From positions 1,626 to 65,625 of the forward strand of contig NZ_JACKUK010000027.1 of assembly GCF_025822765.1 (NCBI RefSeq): a DNA stretch of 64,000 nt, given 5' to 3'. Shown here piece after piece: positions 33,031 through 41,265 of this stretch. The number at the start of each line of letters is the position of its first letter. Position 1 is the first letter of the stretch. The DNA is from Mycobacterium barrassiae (GTDB lineage Bacteria > Actinomycetota > Actinomycetes > Mycobacteriales > Mycobacteriaceae). Position numbers and translations under genes: made by a program. The notes below the pieces were generated by a model that was not told the origin of the DNA, made no database searches, and was given only the letters and a program-made list of their open reading frames with translations.

Positions 33031-33094
33031 GCCAGACCGGCGCAGATGTGGCGCGGAGCAAGCAAACAATGACGGGCACGGAAAGGGCCAGGCA

Positions 33095-33589
33095 ATGGAG
33101 CTGATCACGACGGAAATCGAACCAATGGACGAAACCGGACCGGCACGATTTCGGAGATCGCCAAGCACGCTGAATGCTCCAAAGGCGCCGAAAGGGATGG
33201 AACCGTGCACAGCCGAACTGTGCACGAATCTGCCTGCGACGCAAGGTGGTCTGTGTCCTGGGCATCGGCGAACGCTGATGCTGACGGCCAAGATCTCTGA
33301 CGCGGTTCGGGAGTTCCTGAACTCGGCGAACATTCCCCCGAACACTGAAATCGGATTGATCGAAAATCAGGTGATGGAAGCGGGCGAATATCTGGCGCAA
33401 GGCTTGGGGTTACTCGCAACCACACAGTTTGACGAACAACTGATTTGGGATTCTTTGCCGATTCACATCGAACCCGAAAAGTGGCAAGGGCGATGGCGCG
33501 TTGAGTTCGTATGGAAGATCGCCGATAGCGGCGAAACCGAAGACATCGGAGAAATCAAAAATGATGAGATCGGAGTGAAAGCGGGATGA
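33095..33589 (+). CDS. 164-aa zinc-knuckle protein of unknown function
   Basis: Start chosen at ATG 33095, with GAAAGGG upstream; a longer frame would read through the repeat region. The 164-aa protein has a C-x4-C-x10-C-x2-H zinc-knuckle pattern (C38, C43, C54, H57; GGLCPGHRR) similar to that of the terminase candidate two genes on. The C-terminal part is acidic. The stop overlaps the next start by 4 bp. DNA or protein contact in packaging is plausible but unproven. Confidence 0.6.
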   Translation: MELITTEIEPMDETGPARFRRSPSTLNAPKAPKGMEPCTAELCTNLPATQGGLCPGHRRTLMLTAKISDAVREFLNSANIPPNTEIGLIENQVMEAGEYLAQGLGLLATTQFDEQLIWDSLPIHIEPEKWQGRWRVEFVWKIADSGETEDIGEIKNDEIGVKAG

Positions 33590-33720
33590 GTAAGAAAGCG
33601 TTCAAGTCGAATCCGACGAATCCCAAGGTTCGGGCAAGTTCGAACATGATTCGTAAGGGAAAAATGCAGATCGGTAAACCACAGGGCGGCAAACCACAAA
33701 TCGGCAAACCGACCAAATAG
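33586..33720 (+). CDS. 44-aa basic peptide with IGKP repeats
   Basis: A 44-aa frame (MSKKAFKSNPTNPKV...) overlapping the previous stop by 4 bp. The C terminus carries three QIGKP/QGGKP/QIGKP repeats and the peptide is rich in Lys. Overlap and repeat pattern support translation; function unknown. Confidence 0.55.
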   Translation: MSKKAFKSNPTNPKVRASSNMIRKGKMQIGKPQGGKPQIGKPTK

Positions 33721-33761
33721 AAAAATCGACGAAACTACCGGAAACGCTGAAAGGCAAGCAC

Positions 33762-34640
33762 ATGACTGACTACGACGACGGCCAGCCCAACGGCCAGGAC
33801 GACAACGACAACGCCGAGCACCCTTCGAACTCTGCACCCATCGAACCCGTCCAGCGGCACCAACGGAAATGCACCGCGCACAAGACAAACGGGCAGCCCT
33901 GCGAACGCTGGGCCATCGCTGGTGGGCGAGTGTGCCCATCGCACGGTGGACGCGCGGCGCAGGTTCGGCGCAAAGCGCGGCAACGGCTCGAAGAAGCAAC
34001 CGACCGAATGGCGAAAGAACTACTCCGGATGGCCGTCGATCCCGGCGTTTCCGACGCCGTGAAACTGCGCGCGATCACGGAAGCGCTCGACCGTGGAAAT
34101 CTGTCGGCAAAGACTGAAATCGAAGTCAGCGCAAAACCTTTCGAGCAGATCGCAGAATCGGCGGCAATGACGCTCGAAATCACGTCGCGCGCTGAGTTCC
34201 GCCGAGCGCAGGGAACCGAAGACGACGACACCGACGCCGACGATCCGCTGGCGGGTTTGCACGCGGCAGACGTTGCGAAAGTGACCGCTGACGAATCCCG
34301 GCGACGTGATGCGATCCGCTATGACGCAAGTGATTCCAACGTGATCGATGCTGAAACGGTCGAAATCGACGGCGATGTCATCGATTACGGCAATACGATC
34401 ACACCAGGCGACTACGAACGCGAACCCACCCGCCCTGGCGGGTTGGCGATTGACCCGCTGACGGGACGGCCACACTTCGATCCGGCAGACTTCGACGGCC
34501 CGATGACGATGGAACAGGCGAACGACGTGGTTGCCGAGATGAACCGGCGCAACGCCGAGCGCATGCACCGTGAGCGGGCCGACGCGGGCCGCGCCGTCGT
34601 TCACCCGGTACGCCGAGCGCTGCCACGCGGCAGGTCGTGA
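33762..34640 (+). CDS. putative small terminase / zinc-knuckle HGG protein
   Basis: A 292-aa protein. Residues 37-63 are a zinc knuckle (C37, C47, C58, H61) ending in CPSHGGRAAQVRRKA, a pattern common in actinophage proteins annotated as small terminase or terminase-associated. It is followed by a helical segment (KLRAITEALDRGNLSAKTEI) typical of the same family and a long acidic C-terminal tail. A small terminase would direct packaging by a helper's large terminase. No large terminase gene follows. Confidence 0.5.
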   Translation: MTDYDDGQPNGQDDNDNAEHPSNSAPIEPVQRHQRKCTAHKTNGQPCERWAIAGGRVCPSHGGRAAQVRRKARQRLEEATDRMAKELLRMAVDPGVSDAVKLRAITEALDRGNLSAKTEIEVSAKPFEQIAESAAMTLEITSRAEFRRAQGTEDDDTDADDPLAGLHAADVAKVTADESRRRDAIRYDASDSNVIDAETVEIDGDVIDYGNTITPGDYEREPTRPGGLAIDPLTGRPHFDPADFDGPMTMEQANDVVAEMNRRNAERMHRERADAGRAVVHPVRRALPRGRS

Positions 34641-34803
34641 CGGCAGCACGACGGCAGACTGTCACAGTATGCGGATTGACCGGAATACGTTGCAGCACAG
34701 TGCAATTCGGTCCTTTTGTGGCCAGGTCAACCGACAACCGCAGGTAAGCAACCTGCCGGGGTTAACGCGCTGACCAGCGAAAACAACCGAATCGACGGGT
34801 CAT
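34641..34803. other. short gap with small hairpin
   Basis: Between the terminase candidate and the 327-aa gene, which converge. Contains a 6-bp hairpin GCAGGT-AAGCA-ACCTGC (34740-34756), a weak terminator candidate. No gene seen. Confidence 0.4.
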
Positions 34804-34825
34804 CTACCTATCCGCTACCCATGCC
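34804..34825 (+). promoter_or_regulatory. integrase arm-type site pair, internal copy 2
   Basis: CTACCTATCCG then CTACCCATGCC in tandem, differing from copy 1 at one base; the match to copy 1 extends to 32 bp with three mismatches. It ends exactly at the stop codon of the 327-aa gene. It is about 2.5 kb from attR, an unusual place for an arm site. Confidence 0.6.
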
Positions 34826-35809
34826 TCAATCCGGCGGATACAGCGCGGCCCACGTTTCGACGGATGGTTGCAAGCGGTCGGGATACAGGATCGGTCGATC
34901 TGTGTTCGTCGCGTGGTTCTGGGCTTGCGCTTCGAACAGGGCTACCGCGCATTCAGCCATCGTCACAGCGATGTTGACGGACTCAACGATCATTCGGGCC
35001 ATTTGAATCTCGCCGTTCGGCATGTAGTCGAGCGGCCATTTCAGACCATGCACAATCGCCGAATTGAGGTTGTAGAACCGCGCGGCAACATCTTCGAATC
35101 CGTAAGCGTTGCCGTACAGGTCGGATGGATCATGTTGCGGCGGATGCTGATCAAGCCACTTCGCCGCAGCGGCAACGACAAAGCCGCCGTCAGACACGTT
35201 GGCTTTCGGGGTTTGTTGCATACCCTGTTTCAGCATCTCCACGCGCTCATCGAACAGCCGAACATGTTCGAGGAACTCTCGATACGCGACTGACTGTTTT
35301 GTGTCGGGGTATTGATCGAACCGCTTACGCGTCGATCTGTGAAACGCACGTTGCGCGTTCAGCTCGGACGCGGTGAAACGCACACTGAGACTTCGCCTCA
35401 TAGCTCGGTCGGGATTCGATAACAGCCAGATCGTCGTTGCCGCCGATTCGGCTGCCATGCGGGTCAGCGTGAGGTTTGACGACGTGTGGTGATCGCCAGA
35501 ACCTTTGCGGTCGCCGGAGTCGTCTCTACCGTCGATCAGCTCGGACACTGCGGTGAGGGAATCGATGGCGTTGATAATCGGGAACAGTGCGGTTCCGCTC
35601 ACCATGTCGCCCGCGTAGTCGGTCATGAAACCGTCGTCATCGTTGGCAAGGCTGCTGCCGGGATCGACCAGTTGGCGCTTTACCTGCATCGCCCAAGGTT
35701 TCAGTTCCGCGCCGCGCTTCGCCTTCGCGTTTGTGCGTTGCAGTATCTCGACTCTCTGTGCTCGGTTCGCCACTGCCGCGAACAAGTCCGCCAGTGTCGG
35801 TTGGTTCAC
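34826..35809 (-). CDS. 327-aa protein coupled to integrase, cargo candidate
   Basis: A soluble, mostly helical 327-aa protein of unknown function. The segment NLNSAIVHGLKWPLDYM resembles the S-x2-H motif of HEPN/DUF5677-like helical proteins, though this is weak. Its start overlaps the integrase stop by 4 bp (ATGA), so it is expressed with the integrase from the lysogenic state. Genes in this position in satellites and prophages are often anti-phage or immunity genes. It ends at an internal arm-site copy. Confidence 0.6.
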   Translation of the reverse strand: MNQPTLADLFAAVANRAQRVEILQRTNAKAKRGAELKPWAMQVKRQLVDPGSSLANDDDGFMTDYAGDMVSGTALFPIINAIDSLTAVSELIDGRDDSGDRKGSGDHHTSSNLTLTRMAAESAATTIWLLSNPDRAMRRSLSVRFTASELNAQRAFHRSTRKRFDQYPDTKQSVAYREFLEHVRLFDERVEMLKQGMQQTPKANVSDGGFVVAAAAKWLDQHPPQHDPSDLYGNAYGFEDVAARFYNLNSAIVHGLKWPLDYMPNGEIQMARMIVESVNIAVTMAECAVALFEAQAQNHATNTDRPILYPDRLQPSVETWAALYPPD

Positions 35810-37053
35810 AGTGCGTCGGCCAGGGCGGGTGGGTCGGTGTGCTCGGACGCTGCGGCCAGTTCGGCAAGTGCGTTGGCCGACAGGTTCGCCGCCACGATGG
35901 CATCGCGCCCGTCTTGGGAATGCTGGTAACGCAACGCGGCGTCAACCGTCTTGTGCCCGAGTCGCGCCATGTTTTCGGTCAACGTCGCAACCTGTGCGTT
36001 CTTCGAACCGGCGAACCGGCGCAAATCGTGGGCCGACAGATCTTCGCGTCCGACCGATGCGGCAGCTTTCTTGAACACGTCCTTATTAAACACACGGTCG
36101 TTCAGATGGCACCCGCCACGCGCCGGTTTGAACAACAGCGCTTCGGGGTCAGAACCGACGAACCGCGCAAGGTGGTCTTTCACGTCGTCGCGAATGTGGG
36201 GCGGAATCGTCACGGCGCGCTCATCTTCATTGCCCTTGGTGCTGTCGATCCGGCAACGGCCCGCTTTCGCCGCACTATCGGTTTCGTCGGCGTTGGGGTC
36301 CGCGCGATGTGTGACCGCGCGGGTAACCGTCAGCACTTCGCACTTACGGTCAAAGTCCTTACGGCGCAGCTCGGACACTTCGCCGAAGCGCAGACCGCAC
36401 CAGCCGGCCAGCAACACAAGCGCTTTGAATCGTGCGTTGTTTTCGTCGGCACCGAGCTTGTCAGCGATGGCATGCAGTTCGACGGTCATCGCGATCTTGA
36501 CGCGCTTTTTCGTCTTCGGATTCATCGCGCCGCGCACATCGCAGGGATTGCGGTCTAACAGACCGTCGCTGACGGCGGTATTGCAGATCATGTTGAGGAT
36601 CGAATACGCGTGACCGTTGCGCGTCGCTTTGGTCTTGTCCAAACCGGCGAACCACGCGCGCACGGCGGTCGTGGTCAGATCTCGCACGGGCAGATATCCC
36701 AAACCAGGTTCGATCAGCTGCGACCACTTCGCTTCATATTCGATGCGCGTGCGCGGTTTGAGGATGCGCGCGTCGATCACCTTTTTGCCGTACTCGGACA
36801 GTCTGACCGTTTCGGCTTTCTGTTCCTGCGCGCGCTGTGACGGCGGTTTCCACGGTTCGTCAGTTCCGGCGCGCCGTTCGATGTTGTCCTTTTCGCGTGC
36901 AAGCCAGCGTTCGGCGTTCATCTTGGTTGTGAAGATTTCCGGCGCGTAGTGCCGTCGCCCATCTGGGCCGACGAACGACGCTTGGAAACTTGGCCGCTTG
37001 GTCCGTTGTTTCTTGATGCTCCCCCATGCGCGGTGTCCCACTTTCGCGGCCAT
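35806..37053 (-). CDS. int: tyrosine recombinase/integrase
   Basis: Site-specific recombinase that inserts the element at tRNA-Arg. The 415-aa product from ATG 37053 (GGGAGA upstream) has an N-terminal arm-binding domain (about 20-80), a SAM-like core-binding domain (about 85-175) and the catalytic domain with R222 (CGLRFGEVSELR), H342-x2-R345 (AHDLRRF), H367 (LGHKTV) and nucleophile Y376 (ALRYQH). It lies next to attR, facing inward. Confidence 0.93.
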   Translation of the reverse strand: MAAKVGHRAWGSIKKQRTKRPSFQASFVGPDGRRHYAPEIFTTKMNAERWLAREKDNIERRAGTDEPWKPPSQRAQEQKAETVRLSEYGKKVIDARILKPRTRIEYEAKWSQLIEPGLGYLPVRDLTTTAVRAWFAGLDKTKATRNGHAYSILNMICNTAVSDGLLDRNPCDVRGAMNPKTKKRVKIAMTVELHAIADKLGADENNARFKALVLLAGWCGLRFGEVSELRRKDFDRKCEVLTVTRAVTHRADPNADETDSAAKAGRCRIDSTKGNEDERAVTIPPHIRDDVKDHLARFVGSDPEALLFKPARGGCHLNDRVFNKDVFKKAAASVGREDLSAHDLRRFAGSKNAQVATLTENMARLGHKTVDAALRYQHSQDGRDAIVAANLSANALAELAAASEHTDPPALADAL

Positions 37054-37197
37054 TTCAGATTCTCCCGATCTCGTGTTGGTGCGCCCGTCGCGAAATCGTC
37101 GGAACCGATTTCTGAGTGAGAGCAAACCAGATTTTCCCTGTGGTTTCCGCTAGGAATCCTGCGGCCCTTGGGCGCTGACCTGCTGCGTTGCTGCCAT

Positions 37198-37219
37198 CTA
37201 CCCACCAGCTACCCATGCA
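37198..37219 (+). promoter_or_regulatory. integrase arm-type site pair, copy 3
   Basis: CTACCCACCAG then CTACCCATGCA in tandem, 112 bp inside attR and upstream of the integrase start. Same orientation and 11-bp period as copies 1 and 2. 37054-37375 contains no gene; it holds this site, the integrase upstream region and attR. Confidence 0.65.
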
Positions 37220-37330
37220 CAACAGCATAACGGTTGCGAAGTGCGCGAAATGCGCGAACCACCGAACGGGTCAAACCTGTTGCAGGACAAGGAAAGTGCT
37301 GGTCAGACTAGATGTTTGCTGGAAATGCGT

Positions 37331-37358
37331 CCGCAGGTTCGAATCCTGCCGGGGGCAC
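37331..37358 (+). repeat. attR of the integrated element
   Basis: A 28-bp copy of the tRNA-Arg 3' end (T arm and acceptor strand) identical to 24888-24915. To its right is the original chromosomal flank, reading TCTTTCC, without a CCA triplet in frame with the tRNA end. It is a displaced tRNA 3' fragment, not a functional tRNA. Confidence 0.93.
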
Positions 37359-37375
37359 TCTTTCCATCAGGCGAT

Positions 37376-39331
37376 TCAGCCCAGCAATGCAGGCAGTGGA
37401 ACGTGCATCAATCCACAAGCTGCGCGTAGCAGTTCGGCCTCCGCTGCTGTCACAGTGCCGTCGTCGAGGACTGAGATCACCATCGCCTCCACGAGTGCCT
37501 CTTTGGCCTTCGGTTCCAATGCGTCGATGGCGGCCCAGCCGTCGTCAAGCGTCTTTTGCCAGCTGAAGCGACGCGGATTGTCAGGCGTCGCCGCATCGCC
37601 GTACAGGTGTCGCAGCGCACCATGAAGTGCTCGCGTTGCCGTGCCTTGGTCGCCGCCGCTCGCCGCCGCGAGCGTCGCCAACAGGGTTGTCACCACCGGG
37701 CGCACGTCGTTCAGCGAGCCGTTGCCGACCTTGCTGCGACGCGAGGGGTCGGCCGCGTCCTGCAGGTAGTTCCACACCAGGCGGGTGACGCAGTACTCGA
37801 AAATGGTCACCGAGCCGTCGGCGACGGCGAGATCGTTCAGCGCCGCGACCAGCCGGTCGTGATAGTCGCGCGGATGCGCGGCCAATTGCGGGAGGGCGAG
37901 GCCGACGAAGGGCAATCGAAGCTCGCGAGGCAGCTTCGCCATCCGGTCGGCGAGTGCGGCCGCCTCTTGTGACGCTGCCGGCCAGAGGCGCTGAGCCAAC
38001 GACGCGAGCTGCTGCACCCGGAGCGGCTCAGTGGCAGGCGCGAGAAGCAACGCAATCACGGCAACCGGGGCGGTGGTCGGCTGGGTTGCCAGTAGTCGCA
38101 CGTCGTCAGGCAATCGCGCGTGCAGCGCGGCGCCGTATTTGAGGTCAGCCGGGGTGAATGTCCCCGCGCGGGCGACCACCTGTTCGGGACTGATGACCTG
38201 CCTGCCGGGCGCCGCAACCGACTCCTCCCGAGTGGGGAGCGAACGGCCGGCCGCCGTTCCGGCGGGCGCGAATCCGGCGGCGAAGTCCTCGGCCAGCCCG
38301 TCGGGCGGCTGCTGCGCATACCGTTGCTGCAATTCCGCGATCTCACGTGGGTCGAAGCTCGGATTGAGCGCCTTCACACGGTCCACCAACGGCGGGTGCG
38401 TCGCGAACAGTGAGGCGAACGACCGCCGTGCTCCCTCTCCGAACAGCATGTGACTGACCTCAGCCGCACTGCGGGAGTCGCTGAGCCGGGAGCCGGTCGG
38501 AATGCCCCCGATCTTTTTCAGCGCGCCCTCGAGCCCGTCGGTCTGCCGGGTGAACTGCACCGCAGACGCATCGGCCAGCCACTCGCGCTGGCGCGACACC
38601 GCCGCCTTGATCACGTTCGCGAAGAACACACCGATGAACCCGAGGACCATCAGCGCGAACGCAAACGCCAAAACGGGGAGCGCTCCCTTGCTGTCGCTGC
38701 CACGACCGCCGAACTGCAGCGCCCGCAGTCCGATCATGCCGATCAACAGAATTCCGGCGAGCAGCCCGATGAGTCGGATGTTCAGCCGCATGTCGCCATT
38801 GAGGATGTGGCTGAACTCGTGCCCGATCACCCCCTGCAACTCGTCGCGGTTGAGCTGGGCGAGCGCTCCTGCGGTCACCGCGATCGCCGCGTCAGCAGGA
38901 GTGAATCCGGCGGCGAACGCGTTGATCCCCTGCTCACGCGGCATGACGAACAATCGCGGTACCGGCACGCCTGAGGCCAGCGCCATCTCCTCGACGATGT
39001 TGACGAGCCTGCGGAGCTGCGGATCGGACGTGGTCGGGTCGACGGGTACGGCACCAACCGCGGCGGCGACCGCCGCTCCTCCCTGCCGCAGGGACAGCGT
39101 CTTGAAGAGCATGCCGCCGGCGATGACCAACAGCGTGACCGCGGTGACCACGATTACGACGGCGACAATGGCTGACGTGTCGACCTCTTTGTGATCCGAA
39201 CCGAGGTAGAGCATCGCGACCACAGCGGCACCGTCGATGGCCGCGACCAACGCCACCACGGCAGCGGCGAAGAGGAACACCAATTTCAGCGTGGTGCCCC
39301 TGGCCGCCCGCTGGTGGTCGAAGAAGTTCAT
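37376..39331 (-). CDS. M48 family membrane metalloprotease with long C-terminal domain
   Basis: A zinc protease of the HtpX/Ste24 type, 651 aa from ATG 39331 (MNFFDHQRAA). Two membrane helices (about 15-40 and 52-75) precede the catalytic HEFSH (H171, E172, H175), two more follow, and the third ligand lies in REWLADASAVQF. Beyond about residue 330 there is an extra helical domain of about 320 residues not present in the 290-aa HtpX; its role is unknown. It lies 13 bp downstream of lemA, a frequent pairing. Confidence 0.88.
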   Translation of the reverse strand: MNFFDHQRAARGTTLKLVFLFAAAVVALVAAIDGAAVVAMLYLGSDHKEVDTSAIVAVVIVVTAVTLLVIAGGMLFKTLSLRQGGAAVAAAVGAVPVDPTTSDPQLRRLVNIVEEMALASGVPVPRLFVMPREQGINAFAAGFTPADAAIAVTAGALAQLNRDELQGVIGHEFSHILNGDMRLNIRLIGLLAGILLIGMIGLRALQFGGRGSDSKGALPVLAFAFALMVLGFIGVFFANVIKAAVSRQREWLADASAVQFTRQTDGLEGALKKIGGIPTGSRLSDSRSAAEVSHMLFGEGARRSFASLFATHPPLVDRVKALNPSFDPREIAELQQRYAQQPPDGLAEDFAAGFAPAGTAAGRSLPTREESVAAPGRQVISPEQVVARAGTFTPADLKYGAALHARLPDDVRLLATQPTTAPVAVIALLLAPATEPLRVQQLASLAQRLWPAASQEAAALADRMAKLPRELRLPFVGLALPQLAAHPRDYHDRLVAALNDLAVADGSVTIFEYCVTRLVWNYLQDAADPSRRSKVGNGSLNDVRPVVTTLLATLAAASGGDQGTATRALHGALRHLYGDAATPDNPRRFSWQKTLDDGWAAIDALEPKAKEALVEAMVISVLDDGTVTAAEAELLRAACGLMHVPLPALLG

Positions 39332-39344
39332 GACCGTAGGTCGG

Positions 39345-39968
39345 TCAGAACTGAACCTTCGGGGCGTCGCGCATCTCCGGGCGCTCCGGTGGGATCTCCA
39401 AAAGCGCTGCGGGAGCGAAGTTGAAGATCCCCGCATACAACGTGCCCGGGAAGGTCTCCCGCTTGTTGTTGTAGTTCATCACCGAGTCGTTGTACGCCTG
39501 CCGGGCGAACGCGACCCTGTTCTCCGTGGAGGTCAGCTCTTCGGAGAGCTGCATCATGGTCTGGCTCGCCTTCAAGTCGGGATACTGCTCGACGACCACA
39601 TTGAGCCTGCTCAGTGCGCCATCCAACGCCTGCTGCCCAGCCGCCAGCTGCTGCATCGCGGCCGGGTCGCCCGGATTGGCTTGCGCAGCCGCGAGGCCGT
39701 TCATTGCGGCCCCGCGTGCCGCCACGACGGCCTCGAGAGTCTGGCGTTCGTGCGCCATATACGTCTTGGCGGTCTCGACCAGGTTGGGGATCAGCTCGAA
39801 ACGGCGCCGCAACTGGACGTCGATCTGCGCGAAAGCGTTCTTGTACGCGTTGCGCGCGCGGACCAGACCGTTGTAACCAACGATCACGAAAACCACGAGC
39901 AGCACGACTATTACGACGACGACAATGATGCCGATGGTGAGCCCCACGACGTTATACCTCCAGGTCAT
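39345..39968 (-). CDS. LemA family protein
   Basis: A 207-aa protein with one N-terminal membrane helix (about 8-32) and a four-helix LemA domain (YNGLVRARNAYKNAFAQIDV, then RRFELIPNLVETAK). Function is unsettled; it often pairs with M48 proteases, as here. Promoter presumably in the 268-bp gap 39969-40236, where no clear pair of hexamers was found. Confidence 0.9.
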   Translation of the reverse strand: MTWRYNVVGLTIGIIVVVVIVVLLVVFVIVGYNGLVRARNAYKNAFAQIDVQLRRRFELIPNLVETAKTYMAHERQTLEAVVAARGAAMNGLAAAQANPGDPAAMQQLAAGQQALDGALSRLNVVVEQYPDLKASQTMMQLSEELTSTENRVAFARQAYNDSVMNYNNKRETFPGTLYAGIFNFAPAALLEIPPERPEMRDAPKVQF

Positions 39969-40236
39969 GCCTGCAAAGTGTTCGCCGAATCCTAGCTGCT
40001 GGCCGAGCCTGTCGCGGGGATTCTCGTTGGCGCAGAATATTGAGCGACGGGTTGTTCATGGCGATTGAGCCGGGCGCAATGCTTCTTTCGGCCCCGCAAT
40101 CCCATCCCGGCTATCGGAGAAATCGCTGAATTCGCCCTTCGACAACGGTGATTCGGCGATGCGACCACCCTGTACCACTTGCGAGCAACGCAAGCGCTTT
40201 GAACCGAACCCGACTGTCTGACAGTAGGCTGCAAAC

Positions 40237-40836
40237 GTGACCGCTCCCCAAACTCTGCGCGCGATGTCGGGCCTTCCGCTGGCCCCGGTCAGCCTGGCTG
40301 ATTCGACGCTTGTCCTGATCGACTGTCAAAACACCTACACGCAGGGTGTCATGGAACTCGAGGGGGTCCAGGCAGCACTCGACGAAGCTGCGGCGCTGCT
40401 GGATCGTGCCCGCAGGGCGGGAACGCCCGTCATTCACATCCAGCACGACGATGGCCCTGGCTCGCTCTATGACGTGGAAGGCGAGAGCGGTGCGATCGTG
40501 GCGCAAGTGGCCCCACGCGACGGCGAGCGGGTGGTCATCAAGAACTATCCGAACTCGTTCGTGCAGACCGACCTCGACGAAATCCTCAAGTCCGCGAACG
40601 CGTCCAGCCTCGTGCTCGCCGGATTCATGACGCACATGTGCGTAAATTCCACGGCGCGTGGGGCTTTCAACCTCGGCTACTCGCCTACAGTTGTCGCCAG
40701 CGCCACCGCGACGCGGGCATTGCCGGGTGTCGGAGGTCAGACGGTGCCTGCGAAAGTCTTGCAGTCAGCAAGCCTGGCCGCGCTGTCGGATCTGTTCGCG
40801 GTGGTCGTGGCGGACAGCGCGGCGATACCCGACTGA
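40237..40836 (+). CDS. isochorismatase-family cysteine hydrolase
   Basis: A 199-aa cysteine hydrolase with the triad D29 (VLIDCQNTY), K102 (VIKNYPNSF) and C135 (THMCVNSTARGA). The conserved non-proline cis-peptide region precedes the Cys. The family includes nicotinamidases, ureidoacrylate hydrolases and isochorismatases; the substrate cannot be told from sequence. GTG start. A single-gene unit, transcribed divergently from lemA. Confidence 0.88.
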   Translation: MTAPQTLRAMSGLPLAPVSLADSTLVLIDCQNTYTQGVMELEGVQAALDEAAALLDRARRAGTPVIHIQHDDGPGSLYDVEGESGAIVAQVAPRDGERVVIKNYPNSFVQTDLDEILKSANASSLVLAGFMTHMCVNSTARGAFNLGYSPTVVASATATRALPGVGGQTVPAKVLQSASLAALSDLFAVVVADSAAIPD

Positions 40837-40989
40837 AATCGATCGCAAGACCCTGGACTTACGCGTGCCCATCCCGAGCGGGAAATCGTCGGCATCCGGC
40901 GGACACCGGTCCGCATGACGTCCGACGGCAACTTTTTGAATTTACAAAAACCTTCAGCAGCGTTAATAACCGAGCTTTACGATTTACCC

Positions 40990-41103
40990 ATGCTGACCTC
41001 GATAAAGTTGGTGGTTGCCATAGTCCTATCCGCACTCACGCTGGCGCTGACAGGGTGCTACTACACAGCTCTTCCGGCCGACCCGGTCACCCCCGTCGGT
41101 TGA
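40990..41103 (+). CDS. 37-aa mini-lipoprotein
   Basis: A tiny frame, MLTSIKLVVAIVLSALTLAL then TGCYYTALPADPVTPVG, with a signal peptide and lipobox LALTGC. After lipidation the mature peptide would be only 15 residues starting CYYTALP. Upstream sequence is A/T-rich. Small lipoproteins of this kind occur in mycobacteria but have no known role. Confidence 0.5.
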   Translation: MLTSIKLVVAIVLSALTLALTGCYYTALPADPVTPVG

Positions 41104-41265
41104 CGGCCGGAGGCTGAGGCCACGTCCTCAGCCGGTTGTCATCACCAGCGGACAAACGACGCCGCCTGAGTCTGCACGCTGCGATCCGCAGTCGCCGGAC
41201 GGCGCCGCAGGGGAGTTTGTGCTCAAGCACCACGTGCCAGTCCGCCAGCGTCCGATAATGATCTT

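Larger units (their letters stand above)
24888..37358. mobile_element. capsid-encoding phage satellite-like element integrated in tRNA-Arg
   Basis: About 12.4 kb between 28-bp direct repeats, more A/T-rich than its flanks. Left to right: AlpA-like HTH, a 296-aa zinc-motif protein, a leftward block of capsid candidate plus three small proteins, a rightward block starting with a second HTH, four small genes, primase/helicase, zinc-knuckle protein, 44-aa peptide, small-terminase candidate, then leftward integrase plus a 327-aa protein. No portal, large terminase, protease, tail or lysis genes were recognised. Gene content resembles phiRv1/phiRv2 and capsid-forming satellites; that classification is inference. 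Confidence 0.8.

Noticed and set aside
32811-33104. A 97-codon plus-strand frame after the primase gene
   Set aside because: Runs through the two self-complementary repeats, overlaps the primase end and has no ribosome site; the region looks regulatory.
37331-37358. A second tRNA gene
   Set aside because: Only the T arm and 3' acceptor strand are present; it is the attR copy of tRNA-Arg.
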